From Pseudomonadota bacterium (GTDB lineage: Bacteria; Pseudomonadota; Alphaproteobacteria; Rhizobiales; Rhizobiaceae), in the NCBI GenBank assembly GCA_023435335.1, contig JAEYRU010000283.1, positions 1 through 6,226 of the forward strand: 6,226 bases of DNA. The letters are read 5' to 3'. A program made the translations under genes and the position numbers. A model generated the notes under the pieces. The model did no database searches. It was not told the DNA's origin and was given only the letters and a program-made list of their open reading frames with translations. Positions 1 to 6,226 of this stretch are shown here, in pieces (the stretch's first letter is position 1; every line of letters begins with the position of its first letter).

Positions 1-429
1 CAGGCCGGCGCTATAATGGCCGGAGAGTGCGACATCGCGCTCGGCAACACCTACTATATCGGCGTGATGCTGAACGGCAGCGACGAGAAGGAGAAGGGCT
101 GGGCCGAGGCGGTGAAGGTCAAGTTCCCGACCTTCGAGAACGGCGGCACGCACGTCAATGTGTCCGGCGTGGCGCTCGCCAAGAACGCCCCCAACCGCGA
201 CAATGCGGTGAAGCTGATCCAGTTCCTGTCGAGCCCCAAGGCCCAGCAGATCCAGGCCGAGCAGTCCTATGAATATCCGGCGACGCCGGGCATCGAGCCG
301 TCGGAAACGATCAAGAGCTTCGGAGAGCTCAACGCCGACACGCTGCCGCTGGCCGAGATCGCCGCGAACCGCAAGGCGGCCTCCGAGATGGTCGACCGCG
401 TGGGCGTCGATGACGGCCCGTCCAGCTGA
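1..429 (+). CDS. fbpA: Fe(III) ABC transporter substrate-binding protein, C-terminal part (5' end outside window)
   Basis: This is the C-terminal 142 residues of a periplasmic ferric-iron binding protein of the FbpA/FutA/IdiA type. The reading frame is open from base 1 and stops with TGA at 427-429, so the start and signal peptide lie upstream; the family is usually about 340 residues. The visible part begins QAGAIMAGECDIALGNTYY. The tandem tyrosines (codons 18-19, bases 52-57) sit in the conserved NTYY motif that supplies Fe(III) ligands in this family. Next come a conserved segment with GTHVNVSGVALAKNAPN, an alpha-helical region with AVKLIQFLSSPKAQ, the YEYPATPG stretch, and the terminal ADTLPLAEIA...VDRVGVDDGP pattern, all typical of this subfamily. 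The protein would deliver periplasmic iron to the permease encoded downstream. A terminator follows the stop codon, which would let the binding protein be made in excess over the permease. Binding of another metal cannot be excluded, but the YY motif favours Fe(III). The promoter, and any Fur, RirA or Irr site, is outside the window. Confidence 0.93.
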   Translation, partial: QAGAIMAGECDIALGNTYYIGVMLNGSDEKEKGWAEAVKVKFPTFENGGTHVNVSGVALAKNAPNRDNAVKLIQFLSSPKAQQIQAEQSYEYPATPGIEPSETIKSFGELNADTLPLAEIAANRKAASEMVDRVGVDDGPSS

Positions 430-453
430 GCCAGCGCGGGCTTTCACTCAATC

Positions 454-484
454 GGCCGGGGCGCGAAGGCGCTCCGGCCTTTTT
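454..484 (+). terminator. Rho-independent terminator between binding-protein and permease genes
   Basis: An 11-bp stem (454-464 with 469-479) closes a 4-base GAAG loop. The stem is perfect except for one G-T wobble (460 with 473). Five T's follow at 480-484. It lies 25 bases after the binding-protein stop codon and ends 15 bases before the permease start. The T-run is on the + strand only, so the element acts on transcripts of the iron-transport genes. Partial termination here would lower permease mRNA relative to binding-protein mRNA, a common arrangement in binding-protein-dependent transporters. Confidence 0.85.
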
Positions 485-491
485 CGCTGAA

Positions 492-503
492 ATGATGCCG
501 TGA
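492..503 (+). other. Minimal ORF (Met-Met-Pro-stop) overlapping the permease GTG start
   Basis: Two consecutive ATG codons (492-497), CCG and TGA (501-503) form a three-codon reading frame. Its stop overlaps the permease GTG in the sequence GTGA (500-503). Four-base start-stop overlaps often support translational coupling, and the permease has no clear ribosome binding site of its own. Whether ribosomes use the mini-ORF is inference; it may be chance. Confidence 0.2.
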
Positions 504-2191
504 CCAGTCTCGCCAGCACCGAAGCGCCCATCCGCGGATCCATCCGGCGCGAGCGGCATCGCGGCCTGCTGGTCGTGGCGGGCCTCGTCTGCGCGCTGGC
601 GCTGGTGCCGGTCGCCACGCTCGCCGTCATTGCATTCTCCGGCACCGGTCAGGACTGGCCGCACCTGGCGCGCAACGTCGTGCCCGTCGCGATGCGCACC
701 ACGCTCTACCTGATCCTGCTCACGTCGGCCGGGACCGCCCTGATCGGCGTCGCGGCCGCATGGGCTGTCGTAGCCTACGAATTTCCCGGCCGCCGCACGC
801 TCTCCTGGATGCTGGTGCTGCCACTCGCCGTGCCGCCCTACCTGGCGGCCTATGCAATCGGCGAGTTTTTCCTGTTCTCCGGCCCGCTGCAGACATTCTA
901 CCGGTGGGTCTTCGGCTACGTCTCGGCGCGCGACTACTGGTTTCCCGACGTGCGGACGACGGAGGGCGCGGCGCTGGTGATGACGGCGGTACTCTATCCC
1001 TATGTCTACCTGACCGTGCGCATGGTCTTCCTCATGCAGGGCCGCAACATCGCCGACGTGGCCCGCACGCTGGGCGCGCGTCCCGCACGCGTGTTCTTCC
1101 GCGTGCTGCTGCCGGTGGCGCGGCCGGCGATCGTCGCCGGGCTCGCGCTGGTGCTGATGGAAACGCTGAACGACATCGGCGCGGCCGAGTATCTCGGCGT
1201 GCGGACCATGACGTCTGCGATCTTCACCACCTGGATCAACCGCTCCAGCCTCGAAGGGGCGGCGCAGATCGCCATGGTCATGCTCGTGCTCGTCTTCCTG
1301 CTCTTGATGGCCGAGCGCTGGGCGCGGCGTCGGCAGCGCTTCCACAATGCCCGCGCCACGCAGGCGACCGCCCGGCCGCCACGGGGGCGGCTGGCCGGCT
1401 GGCGCGGGCCGGCGCTTTCGATCGCGCTTCTGCTGCCGGTCCTGCTCGGGCTCGGCGTGCCCCTGCTGGTCTTCGGCCAGTATGCGCTGCCCCGGCTTGA
1501 CTACCTGATGAACGCCGCGCTGGCCCGCGCGCTCGGCAACACGGTCTGGGTCGGGCTGGTCACGGCGACGATCACGGTCGCCGTCGCGCTGCTGCTTGTG
1601 GAGGCGGCGCGCCGGGTGCGGGGAGCGGCGCCCGCCGCGCTGGTGCGCCTCGCCTCGATGGGTTATGCGCTGCCGGGCACGATCGTCGGCCTCGGCCTGC
1701 TCTACGCGCTGGCGCGCTTCGACAACGGTCTCGACGCGCTGATGCGCGAATATTTCGGCATATCGACGGGGCTCCTGCTGACCGGCTCGGGAACGGCGGT
1801 GGTGGTCGCCTGCACGATCCGCTTCCTGGCGCTCGCGGAGGGCAGCATCCATTCCGGCCTGGCAAAGCTCCCGCCTCACCTCGACGAAGCCGCGCGTAGC
1901 CTCGGCCGCTCGTCCAACAAGAGTGCCGCCACGGTGCTTTTGCCGCTGCTGCGGCCGGCGATCTTCACCGCCGGGGTATTGGTTTTCGTGGACACGGTGA
2001 AGGAGTTGTCGGCGACCATCATGCTCAGGCCCTTCGGCTTCAACACGCTGGCGACGCTGGTCTACGAGAACGCCTCGCGCGCCGTGATGCAGGACGGAGC
2101 ATTGGCGGCACTGCTCATCATCCTGACCGCGACGGTCCCGGTGGTGCTGCTGTCCAACGCCCTGTCGCGCGACCGGGACGCTTCCCTCTAG
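500..2191 (+). CDS. fbpB: Fe(III) ABC transporter permease, two fused permease domains (FbpB type)
   Basis: This encodes a 563-residue inner-membrane permease that should form the channel for iron delivered by the binding protein. Two BPD_transp_1-type halves are fused, as is usual for FbpB/SfuB/AfuB. Each half carries an EAA-type cytoplasmic loop that contacts the ATPase: residues about 186-211 (DVARTLGARPARVFF..., ending LPVARPAI) and 463-488 (EAARSLGRSSNKSAA..., ending LPLLRPAI). Hydrophobic segments lie near residues 22-45, 66-93, 102-128, 156-180, 211-223, 256-271, 303-329, 346-368, 388-406, 424-446, 487-500 and 535-552, giving about 12 helices. A basic linker (about 272-300) joins the halves. 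Family-typical segments are LNDIGAAEYLGVRTMTSAI (223-241) and KELSATIMLRPFGFNTLA (501-518). The start is GTG at 500: an in-frame TGA at 488-490 excludes a longer protein, and the next in-frame Met is near residue 64, inside the first domain. No Shine-Dalgarno sequence is visible. The usual ATPase gene does not follow. Iron specificity is inferred from the neighbour and family resemblance. Confidence 0.92.
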   Translation: MTSLASTEAPIRGSIRRERHRGLLVVAGLVCALALVPVATLAVIAFSGTGQDWPHLARNVVPVAMRTTLYLILLTSAGTALIGVAAAWAVVAYEFPGRRTLSWMLVLPLAVPPYLAAYAIGEFFLFSGPLQTFYRWVFGYVSARDYWFPDVRTTEGAALVMTAVLYPYVYLTVRMVFLMQGRNIADVARTLGARPARVFFRVLLPVARPAIVAGLALVLMETLNDIGAAEYLGVRTMTSAIFTTWINRSSLEGAAQIAMVMLVLVFLLLMAERWARRRQRFHNARATQATARPPRGRLAGWRGPALSIALLLPVLLGLGVPLLVFGQYALPRLDYLMNAALARALGNTVWVGLVTATITVAVALLLVEAARRVRGAAPAALVRLASMGYALPGTIVGLGLLYALARFDNGLDALMREYFGISTGLLLTGSGTAVVVACTIRFLALAEGSIHSGLAKLPPHLDEAARSLGRSSNKSAATVLLPLLRPAIFTAGVLVFVDTVKELSATIMLRPFGFNTLATLVYENASRAVMQDGALAALLIILTATVPVVLLSNALSRDRDASL

Positions 2192-2194
2192 CAC

Positions 2195-2223
2195 AAAAAA
2201 ATGGCGCCCGGGTGCGGGCGCCA
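2195..2223 (-). terminator. Rho-independent terminator oriented for leftward transcription
   Basis: A perfect 9-bp stem, TGGCGCCCG (2202-2210) with CGGGCGCCA (2215-2223), closes a 4-base loop. It is flanked on the left by seven A's (2195-2201), which read as seven T's after the stem on the minus strand. There is no T-run to the right, so the hairpin is a canonical terminator only for minus-strand transcripts. That means either the ligase mRNA, with a 3' tail of roughly 200 bases, or a separate intergenic RNA. It may still stabilise or weakly end the permease mRNA, whose stop codon is only 10 bases from the stem. Confidence 0.75.
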
Positions 2224-2293
2224 AGGGTCAGAAACTGCTGTCACACAGAGGGCTCGAGGCGAACACATCGACCGCACAAGGCGTTCTAGGGAT

Positions 2294-2311
2294 TCATCCC
2301 AAACTCATCCC
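2294..2311 (+). repeat. Tandem direct repeat TCATCCC-AAAC-TCATCCC
   Basis: Two identical heptamers, at 2294-2300 and 2305-2311, are separated by four bases, giving an 11-bp period of about one helical turn. The first copy is also the right arm of the near-palindrome GGGATTCATCCC (2289-2300), which contains a GANTC site (GATTC, 2291-2295). Same-face repeats of this size are compatible with a protein-binding site, but no known factor is recognised. Confidence 0.4.
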
Positions 2312-2330
2312 CGACCTTTGCGGCTGGCGA

Positions 2331-2345
2331 TTAACAAAGGCTTAA
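2331..2345. promoter_or_regulatory. CtrA-like box TTAA-N7-TTAA
   Basis: TTAA at 2331-2334 and TTAA at 2342-2345 are separated by exactly seven bases (CAAAGGC). This matches the TTAA-N7-TTAA core recognised by the alphaproteobacterial cell-cycle regulator CtrA. A further TTAACC half-site lies at 2415-2420. The setting is odd, since no gene start lies next to it on either strand. If functional it would control an unannotated transcript; otherwise it is a chance match in an AT-richer patch. Confidence 0.3.
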
Positions 2346-2408
2346 GAAGAAACCTCGATCTTTACGATTTGGTGGCGGGTTGGAAATCTAGGTAAATTCC
2401 CAGCTTAC

Positions 2409-2424
2409 CCTTCGTTAACCTTCG
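2409..2424 (+). repeat. Direct repeat CCTTCG-TTAA-CCTTCG
   Basis: Two identical hexamers (2409-2414 and 2419-2424) flank a TTAA, giving a 10-bp period. The repeat begins only six bases beyond the ligase stop codon. The central GTTAAC is itself palindromic. No function is recognised; a protein-binding site is one possibility. Confidence 0.35.
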
Positions 2425-2430
2425 ACCGCC

Positions 2431-4389
<1,959 letters not shown>

Positions 4390-4398
4390 GGTGATTTT

Positions 4399-4403
4399 CC
4401 TCC
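4399..4403 (-). promoter_or_regulatory. Ribosome binding site of the acetoacetate-CoA ligase
   Basis: The minus strand reads GGAGG at 4403-4399, nine bases before the ATG at 4389. This strong Shine-Dalgarno sequence decides the start. It excludes the in-frame upstream ATG at 4422-4420, which has no comparable site and would make a protein 11 residues longer. Confidence 0.85.
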
Positions 4404-4453
4404 AAGTCCCTCGCTTTTGCATATTGCGGCGCGGGAGAGCAAGCTGCCAGTGC

Positions 4454-4479
4454 GGCGGTTTTCGCCATGGGAAAACGCC
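4454..4479. promoter_or_regulatory. Bulged inverted repeat, candidate operator
   Basis: GTTTTC (4458-4463) and GAAAAC (4471-4476) are perfect inverted arms around GCCATGG. The pairing extends by GGC (4454-4456) with GCC (4477-4479) if one G (4457) is bulged, giving 9 paired positions. It lies about 65-90 bases upstream of the ligase start and 105-130 bases upstream of the AsmA start. There is no T-run, so it is not a terminator. A repressor or activator site is plausible; the factor is unknown. Confidence 0.35.
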
Positions 4480-4486
4480 ATCGCCA

Positions 4487-4509
4487 AGCCATAAATGCTT
4501 GAAATGGCT
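4487..4509. promoter_or_regulatory. Inverted repeat AGCCAT-N11-ATGGCT
   Basis: Perfect 6-base arms AGCCAT (4487-4492) and ATGGCT (4504-4509) flank an 11-base AT-richer spacer. The right arm overlaps the proposed -35 element of the AsmA promoter, a position suited to a dimeric regulator. No known consensus is recognised. Confidence 0.3.
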
Positions 4510-4526
4510 CGTGAGTGGTCTAAACC
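4499..4526 (+). promoter_or_regulatory. Possible sigma-70-type promoter for the AsmA gene
   Basis: TTGAAA (4499-4504) resembles a -35 element. After a 16-base spacer, TAAACC (4521-4526) is a weak -10 candidate. Initiation here would give a leader of about 50 bases before the ATG. Alphaproteobacterial -10 elements are often degenerate, so this is tentative. Confidence 0.3.
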
Positions 4527-4575
4527 GATTTGGGTTCAAGGGCAGAGCAGTCGCGGACCGCTCGTCCGGGCAGGC

Positions 4576-4579
4576 GAGG
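4576..4579 (+). promoter_or_regulatory. Ribosome binding site of the AsmA gene
   Basis: GAGG at 4576-4579 ends four bases before the ATG at 4584, a rather short spacing. A second AGG (4581-4583) directly abuts the start. No better in-frame start lies upstream, because TAA at 4521-4523 closes the frame and only a TTG (4530) intervenes. The hydrophobic N-terminus follows this ATG directly. Confidence 0.5.
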
Positions 4580-4583
4580 CAGG

Positions 4584-6226
4584 ATGCCATCCAGGCTGAT
4601 CAGAAGACTTGTCCTGACACTGGCGGCCGGCGCATTCGTGGTCCTGGCCGTCATCGCCATCATCCCGCTCATCGCCTCCACGCAGATCGTGCGCGACCGC
4701 ATCGCACTCGAACTCAGCACCTGGAGCGGTTACCAGGTGACGCTGGGCGCCGCGCCCGACATCGCCATCTGGCCCGTGTTCCGCGCCAACCTCGCCAATG
4801 TGCGGTTTGCGGAGTGGGGCGGCGGCGCGCAGGCCGTGGTCGAGGCCGAGGCTATCGAGGCGGACCTGTCGGCCTTCGCTGCACTACGCGGCAACGTCGT
4901 GTTCACGCATCTGCGGCTCGTCCGGCCCACGCTCCACGTCTGGCGCGAGAGCTTCCGGCGCGGATCCACGCCGGGCTGGGGCGGCGGCCGCATCGGCCGC
5001 GCCATCGCCGCCGCGCGCGCTGCGATCGAGGCCAATCCGTCGGCTCCGGATGCCGGGATGCTGCCTACCGATCCTGTCGGCACCCTGGAGTTCGTGGATG
5101 CGAGGATGTTTCTGCACAGCAACGGCCGGGAGAGCGAGATCTTCTCCAGCGCCAGCGGCCGGATCAACTGGCCGGCATTCAACCGCTCGGCGACAGCGAC
5201 CGCCAGCGGGATCTGGCGCGGCGAGGTCGTGTCGGTCGAGATCACGACGGCGCAGCCCCTGTTCCTGGTGGCCGGCGGCACCGCGCCGTTGTCAGCCGCG
5301 CTGCGGTCGGCGCCGCTCAACATATCCTTTGAAGGCGCAGCCAACCTCTCCGGCGACACCCATTTCGACGGCAGCGCGCGCCTTTCTTCCCCGTCGCTGC
5401 GCCGGACGCTGGAATGGTCGCGCACCGACATCGCCCCCGGGGCCGCGGTCGGCTCGGTCTCGATCGAAAGCCGCGTGACCGGTGCGTTGGGCAGGCTCAA
5501 GCTCGCAAACACGACCCTGACGCTCGACGACAACCGGGGTACCGGCACTCTGGAGATGGCGCTGTGGCAGCCGGTGCCCTCAATCACCGGGACCTTGGCC
5601 TTCGCGACCATCGACCTGCGCTCGTTCATGTCGGCATTCTCGGTGCTGACGCCCGATGCGCTCGGCGATTACCGAACCATCGACAACCGCGTGGCCGACC
5701 AGGTCGCGCTCGACCTGCGCCTTTCGGCTACCACCGCGAAAGCCGGCTCGATCGCCTTCTCCGGACTGGCGGCGACGGCTCAGGTCAAGCCGGGCCTGGC
5801 CGCGTTCGACATTTCCGATGCCGGCGCCTTCGGCGGCAACGTGCAGGCCGGAATGCGGATCGACCGGGGCGGACCGCGCGCCGACGTCGAATTGAGGCTG
5901 CGCGGCGAAGACATCGACATGGGAGCGCTCGCCCGCACGATGAAGGCGCATACGCTGGTTCCGGTCTCGCGCGGCACCTTCTCGATAACGCTGAGAGGAA
6001 CCGGCGACGGGCTCGCCGACGTGTTGCGAACGGCCAACGGCTCGATCAGCGCCAATTTCGGCCCGGGCGCGATGGCCGGCGTCGACATCGCCAAATTCGC
6101 CGAGCGCGCCGCTTCGGGGGAGTTCTTTCCCCTCTCGGACGTCGGCGACAATTCGCTGGCCTTCACGAGCGTGGCGCTGAAGGCGGGCGTGGAAAACGGC
6201 ACCGCGAAAGTGGAGCGGCTGGACGT
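4584..6226 (+). CDS. AsmA family protein, N-terminal 547 residues (3' end outside window)
   Basis: The frame runs uninterrupted from ATG 4584 to the right edge, giving 547 complete codons without a stop. The N-terminus has basic residues (MPSRLIRR) and a hydrophobic segment at about 9-31, then IASTQIVRDRIALELSTWSG. This pattern of a signal-anchor helix followed by a periplasmic domain is typical of AsmA proteins. The rest is beta-rich and repetitive in style, with alternating short strands and many G/N/D turns. Segments resembling the AsmA family are GTLAFATIDLRSFMSAF (336-352) and GSISANFGPGAMAGVDIAKF (486-505), the latter matching the conserved C-terminal AsmA region. AsmA-like proteins are known in outer-membrane biogenesis and are related to bridge-like lipid-transport proteins; a role in envelope lipid homeostasis is inferred. 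Family lengths vary widely, and the visible C-terminal motif suggests the end is not far beyond the window. It is divergent from the ligase gene, with no evident functional link. Confidence 0.85.
   Translation, partial: MPSRLIRRLVLTLAAGAFVVLAVIAIIPLIASTQIVRDRIALELSTWSGYQVTLGAAPDIAIWPVFRANLANVRFAEWGGGAQAVVEAEAIEADLSAFAALRGNVVFTHLRLVRPTLHVWRESFRRGSTPGWGGGRIGRAIAAARAAIEANPSAPDAGMLPTDPVGTLEFVDARMFLHSNGRESEIFSSASGRINWPAFNRSATATASGIWRGEVVSVEITTAQPLFLVAGGTAPLSAALRSAPLNISFEGAANLSGDTHFDGSARLSSPSLRRTLEWSRTDIAPGAAVGSVSIESRVTGALGRLKLANTTLTLDDNRGTGTLEMALWQPVPSITGTLAFATIDLRSFMSAFSVLTPDALGDYRTIDNRVADQVALDLRLSATTAKAGSIAFSGLAATAQVKPGLAAFDISDAGAFGGNVQAGMRIDRGGPRADVELRLRGEDIDMGALARTMKAHTLVPVSRGTFSITLRGTGDGLADVLRTANGSISANFGPGAMAGVDIAKFAERAASGEFFPLSDVGDNSLAFTSVALKAGVENGTAKVERLD

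Larger units (their letters stand above)
2192..2430. other. Convergent intergenic region with hairpins, direct repeats and a CtrA-like box
   Basis: These 239 bases separate the 3' ends of the permease (+) and the ligase (-). No credible protein gene is present: the one + strand frame (2201-2395, 64 codons) begins inside the hairpin and has no family character. The right half (about 2331-2420) is visibly AT-richer than the flanking genes. Seen here are a GC-rich hairpin with an adjoining A7/T7 run (2195-2223), a small hairpin CTGT-CAC-ACAG (2238-2248), a near-palindrome GGGATTCATCCC (2289-2300), a CCTTTG/CAAAGG inverted repeat (2315-2320 and 2335-2340), the TTAA-N7-TTAA box (2331-2345) and two direct repeats. 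Together these are more than two genes meeting tail to tail would need. A minus-strand small RNA ending at the hairpin is possible but unproven. Confidence 0.5.
4390..4583. promoter_or_regulatory. Divergent promoter region between ligase and AsmA genes
   Basis: These 194 bases contain the start signals of both flanking genes. From left to right they hold the ligase ribosome binding site, a TTTTGCATATTGC sequence (4415-4427), a bulged inverted repeat (4454-4479), a second inverted repeat (4487-4509), a possible -35/-10 pair for AsmA (4499-4526), a small hairpin (4554-4568) and the AsmA ribosome binding site. No small gene is evident. No clear sigma-70 promoter could be fixed for the ligase. 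Confidence 0.6.

Noticed and set aside
329..2224. A 631-codon minus-strand open frame antisense to the iron permease
   Set aside because: Its product is dominated by R, H, Q, E, D and G in low-complexity fashion, as expected for the antisense of a GC-rich membrane-protein gene. The + strand frame has clear permease motifs over the same bases.
2201..2395. A 64-codon + strand frame in the convergent spacer
   Set aside because: It starts inside the hairpin, has no Shine-Dalgarno sequence, and its product shows no hydrophobic, domain or repeat character.
4390..4590. N-terminal extension of the ligase to an ATG at 4590 or 4422
   Set aside because: The ATG at 4389 has a strong, well-spaced GGAGG and gives the family's usual N-terminus and length. 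The upstream codons would cover the divergent promoter region and the AsmA start.
4730..5629. A 299-codon minus-strand frame antisense to the AsmA gene
   Set aside because: It is a shadow of the AsmA frame, with no ribosome binding site and no recognisable domain. The + strand frame stays open for 547 codons to the window edge.

Overview
The window is GC-rich, chromosomal-looking DNA. The genes resemble those of an alphaproteobacterium, most likely of the Rhizobiales (Mesorhizobium/Sinorhizobium-like). The pointers are an acetoacetate-CoA ligase of the rhizobial type, an AsmA-family envelope protein with alphaproteobacterial character, a fused FbpB-type iron permease, and a CtrA-type motif (TTAA-N7-TTAA) close to a GANTC site in one intergenic region. 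The taxonomic assignment is inference from sequence style and recall; no search was run.

Layout. Positions 1-429 (+) hold the 3' part of a ferric-iron ABC transporter substrate-binding protein, cut by the window edge. A strong rho-independent terminator (454-484) follows. The permease gene of the same transporter (500-2191, +) starts with GTG only 15 bases after the T-run, so permease expression probably depends on read-through. No ATPase gene follows the permease. Positions 2192-2430 are a 239-bp region between convergent genes. It contains a hairpin whose T-run lies on the minus strand, two short direct repeats, a CtrA-like box and a GANTC site. Positions 2431-4389 (-) encode a complete 652-residue acetoacetate-CoA ligase. 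Positions 4390-4583 are a 194-bp divergent promoter region with inverted repeats. From 4584 to the right edge (+) runs an AsmA-family gene, open at its 3' end.

How the genes work together. The first two genes are the periplasmic binding protein and inner-membrane channel of one Fe(III) importer; the ATPase must lie elsewhere. The ligase activates acetoacetate to acetoacetyl-CoA, linking ketone-body or polyhydroxybutyrate turnover to central metabolism. The AsmA-like protein is predicted to be anchored in the inner membrane and to act in the envelope. The ligase and AsmA genes share a divergent promoter region but no obvious pathway.

No CRISPR array, tRNA, rRNA, insertion sequence, phage gene or toxin-antitoxin pair was seen. 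I found no convincing undescribed multi-gene system. The parts most worth a second look are non-coding: the internal terminator and unusual permease start, the convergent intergenic region (possible small RNA or cell-cycle-type control), and the inverted repeats between the ligase and AsmA genes.
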